Source: Massilia aquatica (GTDB taxonomy: Bacteria; Pseudomonadota; Gammaproteobacteria; Burkholderiales; Burkholderiaceae_D). Taken from it: DNA of 64,000 nucleotides. Shown here in pieces: positions 9,787-17,180 of the stretch (position 1 is its first letter; every line of letters starts with the position of its first letter). The position numbers and the translations under genes were made by a program. The stretch lies in assembly GCF_011682045.1 (NCBI RefSeq), contig NZ_VVIW01000023.1:38662-102661 (forward strand), in the 5' to 3' direction. The notes under the pieces are model-generated. The model made no database searches. It worked only from the letters and a program-made list of their open reading frames with translations, and was not told the origin of the DNA.

Positions 9787-10680
9787 ATGAAACACATGAA
9801 CTGGGATGACCTTCGTTTGTTGTCGTTGATCGCACAGGAAGGCACCTTGCGGGGCGCCGCCCGGAAAGCCGGGCTCAGCCCGGCTACGCTATCGCGCCGG
9901 CTTGACGCCCTGGAAGAAGCGGTCGGGCAAAAGCTCGTTGAACGTTTCCAGGGCGGTTGCATTCCGACCGCCTTTGGCGCCGATGTTTTCGCTTTAGCCG
10001 ACCAGATGGGCGAGATCGCACTGGAAGTCGAGCGCACGCGCGATCGCCAGGACGCCCATGCCGCTTCCGGCGTGGTGCGGATCAATACCGACGAGTGGCT
10101 ATCGTATTTCTTGACGACCCGGTTCGCGCCATTTCATGAGGCCTATCCCAACATCGAAGTGGAAATCGTCACCTCCCACCGGCCCTACAATCTGGCGCGA
10201 CGCGAAGCCGATATTGCAATTCGCCCTTACCGGCCCGAACAGCTCGATCTCGTCACCCGGCATATGGGGACCTTGTCGTTCGGGCTGTATTGCAGCCGCG
10301 ATGTGGCGACGCGCCATGCGGCTGCCTTTGCGAGCCAGCAATGGGCGAGCATGCCATTCGTCGGTTTCGACGAGCCGCGCGCGGAGTTCCAGTCCGACCG
10401 CTGGCTGCGCGCACTGCCCGGCGGTCCGGTGCCCTGGATGCGATGCAGTTACGGGCTGGGCATTCTCGATGGCGTGGCCCATGGCGCGGGACTGGGCGTG
10501 CTTGCCACTTTTCTCGCCAATGACCAGCACGATCTGGTGGCCGCAATTGCGCATATTCCCGAGCTGGACCAGGATATCTGGCTATCGATGCACGGCGGTT
10601 TGCGCACCAGCGCGCGGGTCAGGGCGGTCGTCGATTTCATGGGTCAGGTATTCAGCCAATACCGCGAAACGGGCCGTTGA
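9787..10680 (+). CDS. LysR family transcriptional regulator
   Basis: A 297-residue regulator. The winged HTH occupies about residues 4-62 ('GTLRGAARKAGLSPATLSRRL'), and a periplasmic-binding-like effector domain follows (about 90-290). ATG 9787 gives the usual short N-terminus ('MKHMNWDDLRLL'); an in-frame ATG at 9727 would add an atypical leader covering the operator. The divergent PACE exporter is the probable target, with the protein acting as activator in the presence of the exported substrate. Confidence 0.88.
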   Translation: MKHMNWDDLRLLSLIAQEGTLRGAARKAGLSPATLSRRLDALEEAVGQKLVERFQGGCIPTAFGADVFALADQMGEIALEVERTRDRQDAHAASGVVRINTDEWLSYFLTTRFAPFHEAYPNIEVEIVTSHRPYNLARREADIAIRPYRPEQLDLVTRHMGTLSFGLYCSRDVATRHAAAFASQQWASMPFVGFDEPRAEFQSDRWLRALPGGPVPWMRCSYGLGILDGVAHGAGLGVLATFLANDQHDLVAAIAHIPELDQDIWLSMHGGLRTSARVRAVVDFMGQVFSQYRETGR

Positions 10681-10734
10681 TGCCTGAGGCCTGCATCGGC
10701 CGCTGCGGGCGATGCTCAAAAGCGTGTTTAACGG

Positions 10735-11163
10735 CTATTCCTGGCCGCTATCTACCCATGCATCTGTCTCTCGGTACCGGCCAAGTGCAAGCGATGTAAA
10801 CGCATCTCCGCCGAAGCCAGATCGAATACCCAGCGAGCGAAGGGCGACGTTGATGGCGTCGTGCGCTACGATCGCCGAACCGATTTTTCCGCCCGCTTCA
10901 ACCAGGACGGACGCCTGGACGCCCGCTCCGCCGAACATCTCCGCCTCGATGTAAGCGAGGTCGCCGCCTGCGCTCAATTGACGACATAGTTCTTGTATTG
11001 ATGGGGGAAATTCAACATCCCCGTCGTCGGTCAACGGCAAGAACGGAATTGCGTACTGTTCCCGGGCGGTTGATCCAAGTGGAATCATCTGCACATCGTC
11101 ATTGAGCTGCACTACCACCAACCCCGCAGGAAGTTCAGCCGGATAAACGCCCCGCAGTGCCAC
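10735..11163 (-). CDS. Hypothetical protein (start uncertain)
   Basis: At least 142 residues from GTG 11163. It shows a 'LNDDVQMIPLG' strand, an acidic middle ('LTDDGDVEFPP'), and 'DLAYIEAEMFGGAGVQA', the look of a small globular cytoplasmic protein; some immunity-type proteins have such profiles, but I cannot name the family. The frame stays open and coding-like upstream ('LSYSIQSI') for about 20 further codons without an ATG, so the start may be wrong or the 5' end may have been lost. It follows the acetyltransferase gene on the same strand. Confidence 0.55.
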   Translation of the reverse strand: MALRGVYPAELPAGLVVVQLNDDVQMIPLGSTAREQYAIPFLPLTDDGDVEFPPSIQELCRQLSAGGDLAYIEAEMFGGAGVQASVLVEAGGKIGSAIVAHDAINVALRSLGIRSGFGGDAFTSLALGRYRETDAWVDSGQE

Positions 11164-11237
11164 AATGGATTGAATCGAGTAGCTCAGTTTTTCCCTACCT
11201 TCCGTATCCTCCGATAAAGCGGCCTTGTCAGACGTTC

Positions 11238-11690
11238 TTATGCCGGAATCGTGTAAACATAAAAGAAGTCATCATCACGCTCCCAGCCTTTCGCCTCATA
11301 CAGTGCTTGCGCATTCGCGTTGGTGCTCGCGGTTGACAGCGCAAGACGGATTGACCCCACCGTCTTCGCAAAGTCAACGGAAGCGGAAATGAGACGGGAT
11401 CCCACACCCTTGCGGCGCCCCGATTCGCTGACAAACAAGTCGTTCAGGATAAAAATCCGCCCGAGAGAAACACTCGAAAAGCTCGGATACAACTGCGCAA
11501 AGCCGACTGGCTCGGATCCCTCGTGCGCAATGAACACGACCGACTCGCCGTGATTAAAACGGTCCGACAAAAACTGCTTCGCAGCAGTCACGTCGCTGTC
11601 GCGTTGGTAAAACTGGCGGTAGCCATCGAATAAAATTGACAATGCGTCGAGGTCGGCAAGTACGGCCTGGCGAATCTGAATCATGCTCAT
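11238..11690 (-). CDS. GNAT family N-acetyltransferase
   Basis: A 150-residue acetyltransferase. Motif A is visible as 'SGRRKGVGSRLI' near residue 90, and 'AQALYEAKGWERD' near the C-terminus is the usual motif B. ATG 11690 begins the fold ('MSMIQIRQA'); ATG 11705 is an alternative and the open frame continues upstream without family-like sequence. Substrate unknown. It precedes the hypothetical gene ending at 10735 on the same strand. Confidence 0.8.
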   Translation of the reverse strand: MSMIQIRQAVLADLDALSILFDGYRQFYQRDSDVTAAKQFLSDRFNHGESVVFIAHEGSEPVGFAQLYPSFSSVSLGRIFILNDLFVSESGRRKGVGSRLISASVDFAKTVGSIRLALSTASTNANAQALYEAKGWERDDDFFYVYTIPA

Positions 11691-11776
11691 GCGGTTATCA
11701 TCCATGCAAGGTGTTTGAAAGCAGCTAATCCTGCTTAAATTGCAATGTATCATCAATTTGAAGAGGGTTGAGGACG

Positions 11777-11901
11777 ATGGATGAAGCGGCCAAGAAAGAC
11801 ATTGTCGCGTTCGGGCGCAAAGCGCACGACCGATCATCGCCGACCAGTTCAGCCGCGATGATGGCATGAAAGCGATTACCGACCGCTTACTTGCCACTTG
11901 A
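11777..11901 (+). pseudogene. Frameshifted ORF remnant ending in a tandem repeat
   Basis: From ATG 11777 a frame reads 'MDEAAKKDIVAFGRKAHD' and then runs into an early stop at 11867. The adjacent frame, entered near 11828, continues with coding-like 'RPIIADQFSRDDGMKAI' to a stop at 11899-11901. One base added or removed would make about 42 residues continuous. I do not recognise it; it may be the tail of a decayed gene. Confidence 0.3.
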
Positions 11902-11914
11902 ACTTGCCACTTGA
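11889..11914. repeat. 13-bp perfect tandem duplication
   Basis: acttgccacttga occurs twice without a gap (11889-11901 and 11902-11914). The first copy contains the stop codon of the remnant ORF. Confidence 0.85.
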
Positions 11915-11920
11915 CGGTAG

Positions 11921-11954
11921 AATGTCCTTAAGAAAACAATTCTAAAAGGACATT
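11921..11954 (+). promoter_or_regulatory. Inverted repeat covering the ribosome binding site of the serine hydrolase
   Basis: aatgtcctt (11921-11929) is the perfect complement of aaggacatt (11946-11954), with 16 bases between. The right arm contains the Shine-Dalgarno (aaagga), and ATG 11956 follows immediately. In RNA this stem would hide the ribosome binding site; as DNA it could be a long-spaced operator. Confidence 0.5.
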
Positions 11955-11955
11955 T

Positions 11956-13323
11956 ATGCGCATGACATGTGTATTTCTGTTTGCTGCCATGGTCGGCGCC
12001 GCTTCCGTGCATGCCGATCCGCTCGACGACGCCATCATCGCCGAAATGAAACGCGGCCACGTGCCCGGCCTCGGCATCGCCGTGGTCAAGGATGGCAAGA
12101 TCGTCAAGGAAATGGGATACGGCGAAGCCGATGTCGAAAGCGGCGCGCGGGTGACGCAGCAGACTGTCTTCCAGTCCGGCTCGGTCGGCAAGACCTTTAC
12201 CGCCGCACTGGTCATGCTGCTGGCGGAAGATGGCAAACTCTCGCTGGACGACCCGGTCGCGCGCCATCTGGCGAATACGCCCAAGGCGTGGGACAAGATC
12301 ACCATCCGCCACTTGCTGACCCACACGTCCGGCCTGGGCGACCCGTATGCCAAACTGGACATGCGCAAGGATTACACCGACGAGGAACTGATCGCCCTGG
12401 AAGCGACCATCCCGGTGTTGTCCGAACCCGGCGAAAAATGGTCGTACAGCAATATGGGCTATCACTTGCTGGGATTCATCTGCAACAAGGCGGGCGGCAA
12501 GTTTTATGGCGACCAGCTGCGCGAGCGGATTTTCGCACCGCTGGGCATGGGCACCCGCATCATCAGCGAGAGCGAGATCATCCCGCATCGCGCCCGGGGC
12601 TACGAACGGGTCGATGGCGTGCTGAAGAACCAGGCATGGGTGGCCCCGCGCCTGAACACCACCGCCGACGGCAGCCTGTACCTGACCGCGCGCGACCTGG
12701 CGCTGTGGGACATGGCGCTGTACGACAACAAGATCCTCAACGCGCGTGTGCGCGAAGCGAGCTGGACGCCTGTGAAGCTGAACGACGGCAAGACCGCGCC
12801 CTACGGTTATGGCTGGCAAATCGATTCGCGCAATGGACACCCCGTGATCCGTCATGGCGGTTCGTGGCAGGGCTTCAAAGCCGATTTCGCGCGCTTTGTG
12901 GACGACAAGCTGACGGTGGTCGTGCTGGCCAATTCGGCAGCGGCGCGGCCGGTCAGGTTTGTCGATATCATCGCCGCGCACTACCAGCCGGCGCTCAAGC
13001 GCAAGGTTCCTGCGCCGATTGTCGATGCTGAGCCCGGCATTGTCTACCGCGTACGCGAAGCCATGTCGCATCTGCACCATGGCGACATGCCCGCTATCGG
13101 CGCCAGGGCCAGGACCAGCTTCACCCCGGCGTTCTTGAAGAACATTGCCTCCGAATCGCGCGAATGGGGGCCGGTGCAGTCGGTCGACCTGCTGTCGCGC
13201 GCCACGGAGGGCGAGCTACGGCGCTACCGCTACCGCTTCAATTACGTCCATTACGCGGTTCTGGTCGATGTCGTTCTCGACAAGGATGGAAATATCGACG
13301 CGTTCAATCTGCGCCTCGATTAG
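11956..13323 (+). CDS. Secreted serine hydrolase, class C beta-lactamase family
   Basis: A 455-residue exported protein; signal peptide with likely cleavage after 'ASVHA' (residue 20). Catalytic motifs of the beta-lactamase/esterase fold are complete: S76-V-G-K79, Y164-S-N166 and H300-G-G302. A C-terminal extension of about 110 residues follows the catalytic domain, as in peptide hydrolases and esterases of the family (EstB-like, D-aminopeptidase-like). A true beta-lactamase is possible but HGG rather than KTG at motif three favours an esterase or peptidase. Start ATG 11956 has a strong ribosome binding site within an inverted repeat. A TetR gene follows 89 bases downstream. Confidence 0.87.
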   Translation: MRMTCVFLFAAMVGAASVHADPLDDAIIAEMKRGHVPGLGIAVVKDGKIVKEMGYGEADVESGARVTQQTVFQSGSVGKTFTAALVMLLAEDGKLSLDDPVARHLANTPKAWDKITIRHLLTHTSGLGDPYAKLDMRKDYTDEELIALEATIPVLSEPGEKWSYSNMGYHLLGFICNKAGGKFYGDQLRERIFAPLGMGTRIISESEIIPHRARGYERVDGVLKNQAWVAPRLNTTADGSLYLTARDLALWDMALYDNKILNARVREASWTPVKLNDGKTAPYGYGWQIDSRNGHPVIRHGGSWQGFKADFARFVDDKLTVVVLANSAAARPVRFVDIIAAHYQPALKRKVPAPIVDAEPGIVYRVREAMSHLHHGDMPAIGARARTSFTPAFLKNIASESREWGPVQSVDLLSRATEGELRRYRYRFNYVHYAVLVDVVLDKDGNIDAFNLRLD

Positions 13324-13370
13324 ACCGGATATTGCCTTTCTCTATAGCGGGAGGCATGGTCGGCTTTACA

Positions 13371-13391
13371 TCTGGCATTGGAGTTGCCAGA
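13371..13391. promoter_or_regulatory. Putative operator of the TetR gene
   Basis: tctggca (13371-13377) and tgccaga (13385-13391) are perfect 7-bp arms with a 7-base spacer. The 21-bp palindrome ends 21 bases before the TetR start codon, the usual place for an autoregulatory site. Confidence 0.45.
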
Positions 13392-13412
13392 ACCATTGGG
13401 TATGATAACGGC

Positions 13413-13955
13413 ATGGACGATAAAAAGAACAGACAGAGCTGGCTCAGCGCCGGCTTGCAGGCACTTGCCGACGATGGCCCGGAAGGCTTGCGCATCATGA
13501 CGATCGCGCAAAAGATGGGCGTTACCAAAGGCAGTTTTTACTGGCATTTCAAGAACCTGGAAGATTACCAGTCCGCGCTCATGGAAGAGTGGGAGCAGGT
13601 GCATACCCAGCAGGTGATGGACATTGTCGATCAGGAGGACGCGGACGTCGGCAGCAAGCTGGCCAAGCTGTTTACCGGCGGACCGCCCCATCTGTTCACC
13701 TTGGGCCGGGCGATCCGCGCCTGGTCCATGACCAACGAGCAGGTGCGGGAAGTGCAGGAGCGGGTCGACCGCAAACGGGTCGAGTATGTCGCCACGCTGC
13801 TGACCGATAGCGGCTGGCCGGCCGATCAGGCGCCGGTGATTGCGCGTTGGAATTACTGCGCCTTCATCGGGCATGCCGCGATCGGGGCGCCGGAAATGAG
13901 CGAGGCCGAAATCGGCACCGTGGTGCAGTTGCTGACGCCGCCACTTAAACGCTAG
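13413..13955 (+). CDS. TetR/AcrR family transcriptional regulator
   Basis: A 180-residue repressor-type protein. The N-terminal HTH reads 'LRIMTIAQKMGVTKGSFYWHFKN' (about residues 27-50); the rest is the helical ligand/dimer domain. ATG 13413 is chosen because it gives a normal N-terminus; the open frame extends upstream but without family sequence. It may regulate itself through the palindrome at 13371-13391, and possibly the serine hydrolase upstream or the convergent membrane protein; the targets are inferred only from position. Confidence 0.87.
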   Translation: MDDKKNRQSWLSAGLQALADDGPEGLRIMTIAQKMGVTKGSFYWHFKNLEDYQSALMEEWEQVHTQQVMDIVDQEDADVGSKLAKLFTGGPPHLFTLGRAIRAWSMTNEQVREVQERVDRKRVEYVATLLTDSGWPADQAPVIARWNYCAFIGHAAIGAPEMSEAEIGTVVQLLTPPLKR

Positions 13956-14004
13956 TTGCGGGGACGCTAGTTCGGTCCCGGCAGCCAGCTTTCGGTGGCA
14001 AGCA

Positions 14005-14379
14005 TTACACCAGCCATCCCTGGCCAACGGCAATGAGCACCATCGATACCGCAAGCAGGCCCCACAGCGGCGAGCGCGGAAAGGCAATGACACCGGCGCT
14101 GGCCGTTACGCAGCCATATAGTCCGATCAGCCCAAGGGTCGCGAGATCGGCGGCTTCATTGGCCCGCAGTGCAAGGTGGCCGCACAAGGACAGCGGCGCC
14201 CCGAAGGCGATGAACCAGCATGCCAGCCTGCGCTCGTCGTCGCCCCCGCATCGGTCGAACACGCCTTCGCGCACGATGGCGGCCAGTGGATGCCGGAAAC
14301 GTGCTACTCCGAACACCATGTGGAGTATGCCGAGCGCAAACAAGCTGGCTGCTGCAATGTGGCCCCAAGCGTAATTCAT
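14005..14379 (-). CDS. DUF6463-like small integral membrane protein
   Basis: A 124-residue membrane protein with four predicted helices. 'HIAAASLFALGILHMVFG' near the start and the central 'DERRLACWFIAFGAPLSLCGH' are characteristic of this unassigned family. ATG 14379 has a good Shine-Dalgarno (agagga); the TTG six bases upstream is not needed. Convergent with the TetR gene. Function unknown. Confidence 0.7.
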   Translation of the reverse strand: MNYAWGHIAAASLFALGILHMVFGVARFRHPLAAIVREGVFDRCGGDDERRLACWFIAFGAPLSLCGHLALRANEAADLATLGLIGLYGCVTASAGVIAFPRSPLWGLLAVSMVLIAVGQGWLV

Positions 14380-14423
14380 CGTCAATTCCTCTAAAATCGT
14401 GCGCTGGCAGGATGCTGCACGTC

Positions 14424-14443
14424 ACCATACCTCGCGGTATGGT
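14424..14443. promoter_or_regulatory. Perfect 8-bp-arm palindrome in a divergent promoter region
   Basis: accatacc (14424-14431) and ggtatggt (14436-14443) surround tcgc. It lies between the DUF6463-like gene and the DauR-like regulator, on whose promoters it could act. Confidence 0.45.
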
Positions 14444-14502
14444 TGGGATAATGCCAGTCCAGCCCGGTGTGGTCAATACATCAATGATTCGAATGTGGAT
14501 AT

Positions 14503-14533
14503 TGACATATTGTCCGGAGGTGACATAATGTCA
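14503..14533. promoter_or_regulatory. Two tandem TGACA-n-TGTC palindromes over the DauR-like start
   Basis: tgacatattgtc (14503-14514) and tgacataatgtca (14521-14533, a perfect 13-bp palindrome) begin 18 bp apart. The second includes the ATG at 14528 and the pair brackets the ggagg ribosome binding site. This is a strong autoregulatory operator candidate. Confidence 0.55.
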
Positions 14534-15181
14534 GTCATGACCCTCACCGAAAACGAACTGCTCCTGCGCGAAAGCAAGAAAATTGTCGATGCCCTCGGAC
14601 GCACCCTGGCGCCGATGGTGGAAGTCGTGCTGCACGACCTGAGCCGTCCGGCATCGTCGATCGTTGCCATCTCGAACAACTTGTCCGGGCGCGAAGTGGG
14701 CGATCCGACTACCGACATCGGCATGGCGCGCATCACCAATCCCGATTTTCCCGATGTCTTGCAAAATTATGCCAACCAGTTCCCGGACGGGCGTCCCGCG
14801 AAGAGCACCTCGATCGGCTTGCGCAACAGCGCCGGCGAGTATGTGGCGGCCCTGTGCCTGAACGTGGACGTGTCGATGCTTGCCAGCCTCTCGGCCAGCC
14901 TGGCGCAACTGGCGCGGACCGAGTCCGACGCGACACCTATCCGCGAATCGCTGGCCTCGCCGCGTCTGGACGAATTGCGCGCCGCGCTCGAGGGCTTCGC
15001 CGCCCGGCTCAACAAGACAGCGCACACGCTCACGCCTGCCCAGCGGCGCGAAGCCGTGCAGCAACTGGCGAACGCCGGCTTGATGGACCTGAAAAACGCC
15101 CAGGCGGTCGTGGCGGCCATGCTTGGCGTTGCCCGGCCCACCGTGTATTCCTATCTTCCACAGAAAGATTCATCCTCATGA
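14528..15181 (+). CDS. YheO/DauR-family PAS-HTH transcriptional regulator
   Basis: A 217-residue DNA-binding protein. The YheO-like PAS domain spans about residues 10-120 ('MVEVVLHDLSRPASSIVAI' region), and a C-terminal HTH_22 domain about 155-212 ends in 'VARPTVYSYL'. Relatives sense amino acids (DauR, D-arginine catabolism). The start codon lies in one of two palindromes, indicating self-control. The stop overlaps the ATG of the dehydratase (ATGA), so it is co-translated with its probable target. Confidence 0.85.
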   Translation: MSVMTLTENELLLRESKKIVDALGRTLAPMVEVVLHDLSRPASSIVAISNNLSGREVGDPTTDIGMARITNPDFPDVLQNYANQFPDGRPAKSTSIGLRNSAGEYVAALCLNVDVSMLASLSASLAQLARTESDATPIRESLASPRLDELRAALEGFAARLNKTAHTLTPAQRREAVQQLANAGLMDLKNAQAVVAAMLGVARPTVYSYLPQKDSSS

Positions 15182-16149
15182 TCCAGCTTCCCATTTCCTT
15201 CGACGACGTGGCGCGGGCGCACGAGCGCATTGCCGCCGCGGTCCACCGCACGCCGGTGCTGACCTCGACCACCGCCAACGAACGCACCGGCGCGCAGATT
15301 TTCTTCAAGTGCGAAAACCTGCAGCGCACCGGCGCCTTCAAGATGCGCGGCGCCTACAACGCGCTGGCGCAGTTTTCGCCGGAACAGCGCGCCTGCGGCG
15401 TGGTGACCTATTCGTCCGGCAACCACGCACAGGGCATCGCGCTCGCGGCCAAATTGCTGGGAATTAAGGCGGTGATCGTCATGCCGCTCGACGCGCCCGC
15501 CATCAAGGTGGCTGCCACGCGCGGCTACGGCGCCGAAGTCGTCACCTACGACCGCTACACCGAAGACCGCGAAGCGATCGGCAACGCGCTGGCGCTTGAA
15601 CGCGGCCTGACCCTGATTCCGCCTTACGACCACGTGCACGTGATGGCCGGGCAGGGCACTGCGGCCAAGGAGCTGATCGAAGACGCCGGCCCGCTCGACG
15701 TGCTGCTGGTGCCGCTGGGCGGGGGCGGCCTGCTGTCCGGCTGCGCCACCGCCGCCAAGGCGATGAACCCGGATTGCCGCGTGTTCGGTGTGGAGCCCGA
15801 AGCGGGCAACGACGGCCAGCGCAGTTTGCGCAGCGGCGAGATCGTCCACATTGCCACGCCCGACACCATTGCCGACGGCGCCCAGACCCAGCACCTGGGC
15901 CAGCACACCTTTGCGGTGATCCGCGCGCGGGTCGACGATATCCTGACGGTGACGGATGCCGAACTGGTCGAGGCGATGACGTTTTTCGCCGGCCACATGA
16001 AAATCACGGTGGAGCCGTCGGGCTGCCTGGGCGCGGCCGTGGCGCTCAATCCGCGTTACGATTTTAAGAACAAGCGGGTCGGCGTCATCGTTTCGGGCGG
16101 CAATATCGACCTGCAACGCATGGCCATGCTGATCCAGAAGGGGGCTTGA
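15178..16149 (+). CDS. PLP-dependent threonine/serine dehydratase family enzyme
   Basis: A 323-residue fold-type II PLP enzyme. The PLP lysine is K55 in 'GAFKMRGA'; the phosphate-binding glycine loop 'GGGGLLSG' lies near residue 181; 'SSGNHAQG' near residue 80 and 'SGGNIDL' near the end are also typical. There is no C-terminal ACT domain, so it is the short catabolic type: threonine dehydratase, serine racemase/dehydratase or threo-3-hydroxyaspartate ammonia-lyase. The coupled DauR-type regulator favours a catabolic amino-acid role. Exact substrate not decidable here. Confidence 0.87.
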   Translation: MIQLPISFDDVARAHERIAAAVHRTPVLTSTTANERTGAQIFFKCENLQRTGAFKMRGAYNALAQFSPEQRACGVVTYSSGNHAQGIALAAKLLGIKAVIVMPLDAPAIKVAATRGYGAEVVTYDRYTEDREAIGNALALERGLTLIPPYDHVHVMAGQGTAAKELIEDAGPLDVLLVPLGGGGLLSGCATAAKAMNPDCRVFGVEPEAGNDGQRSLRSGEIVHIATPDTIADGAQTQHLGQHTFAVIRARVDDILTVTDAELVEAMTFFAGHMKITVEPSGCLGAAVALNPRYDFKNKRVGVIVSGGNIDLQRMAMLIQKGA

Positions 16150-16683
16150 ATGGCACTGACTTCCTATCTCGGCGCGCACCCGCGTATCGGCGGGCAGACC
16201 TATATCCACGCCTCGGCGCAGGTGATCGGCGATGTGACCCTGGGCGATGATTCGTCCATCTGGTGCAATGCGGTGGTGCGCGGCGACGTCAATCACATCG
16301 TGGTGGGGCGCTGCTCGAATATCCAGGATTTCGTGATGTGCCATGTCTCGCACAAGCATCCCGGCAAGCCGCTCGGTTCGCCGCTGGTCATCGGCGACTA
16401 CGTCACCATCGGCCACAACGCCATTCTGCACGGCTGCACGATTGAAGACGAATGCCTGATCGGCATGGGCGCCATCGTGATGGACGATGCCGTCATTTCG
16501 GCGCGCGTGATGGTCGGCGCGGGCAGCCTGGTGCCGCCGGGGAAGGTACTTGAAAGCGGCTATTTATATGTCGGCCGCCCGGTGCGCAAGGTGCGCGCCC
16601 TGACCGAGGCCGAACTGGCCTTTCTCAAATACTCGGCCGAGCATTATGTGCGGGTAAAGAACAATTATCTGAGCGGCGAGTGA
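16150..16683 (+). CDS. Gamma-carbonic anhydrase family protein
   Basis: A 177-residue left-handed beta-helix protein starting directly after the dehydratase stop. Hexapeptide repeats run from about residue 20 to 140. Candidate metal ligands are H70, H89 and H94 ('IGHNAILHGC'), the pattern of PaaY/YrdA-type trimers. Members hydrate CO2 or hydrolyse thioesters; the family is often found beside catabolic operons. Same operon as the regulator and dehydratase. Confidence 0.88.
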   Translation: MALTSYLGAHPRIGGQTYIHASAQVIGDVTLGDDSSIWCNAVVRGDVNHIVVGRCSNIQDFVMCHVSHKHPGKPLGSPLVIGDYVTIGHNAILHGCTIEDECLIGMGAIVMDDAVISARVMVGAGSLVPPGKVLESGYLYVGRPVRKVRALTEAELAFLKYSAEHYVRVKNNYLSGE

Positions 16684-16699
16684 GCGCCTCGATCACGCA

Positions 16700-17110
16700 A
16701 TGATGCCGCTCGATGCCCTGCTGGCGAGCGTCAACGCCGCATTCGGCTGGCGCTGTTCGTCGTTCACGGACGTGATCGAGCATCTTGTACCGCCAGAGCG
16801 GTGGCGGCGCCTGGCCGACGCCGAGGGCATGGACGACAGCGAGATCATCGGCCTCATCGACATTGCCGCCTTCTTGCCGGAACAACTGTACGTGGTCACC
16901 GATGCCTCGTATACGGGCCAGCGCGGCGCGTTCAAGGTGCATCGCGACGGCCTGCGCGAGTTCGCTGCGGGTTACAGGAAACAGAATGGGGGGATGCTGT
17001 TCGACGGCGACGTGCTCATCATCGGCATTGCCTCGCAACGCATCTGGATGCTGCATCACGAAGGCGTGTGGACCTGGTTCGACGGCCGTTCCGGCGCGCC
17101 GACGCCCTGA
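16700..17110 (+). CDS. Hypothetical protein
   Basis: A 136-residue soluble protein, 17 bases after the carbonic anhydrase gene and probably last in that operon; the terminator at 17134 follows. An N-terminal helical part ('IGLIDIAAFLPEQ') and a C-terminal beta part with several aromatics ('IWMLHHEGVWTWFDG') are visible. I do not recognise a family. Confidence 0.6.
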   Translation: MMPLDALLASVNAAFGWRCSSFTDVIEHLVPPERWRRLADAEGMDDSEIIGLIDIAAFLPEQLYVVTDASYTGQRGAFKVHRDGLREFAAGYRKQNGGMLFDGDVLIIGIASQRIWMLHHEGVWTWFDGRSGAPTP

Positions 17111-17133
17111 TCCGCCAGTCCGGCACGGACGAA

Positions 17134-17161
17134 AAAAATGCCGCTCGAAAGCGGCATTTTT
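17134..17161. terminator. Bidirectional intrinsic terminator
   Basis: Perfect 12-bp stem (17134-17145 with 17150-17161), tetraloop cgaa, A-run on one side and T-run on the other. It separates the convergent hypothetical gene and the MHS transporter. Confidence 0.9.
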
Positions 17162-17180
17162 CATGCGTGCTTCAAACCGC

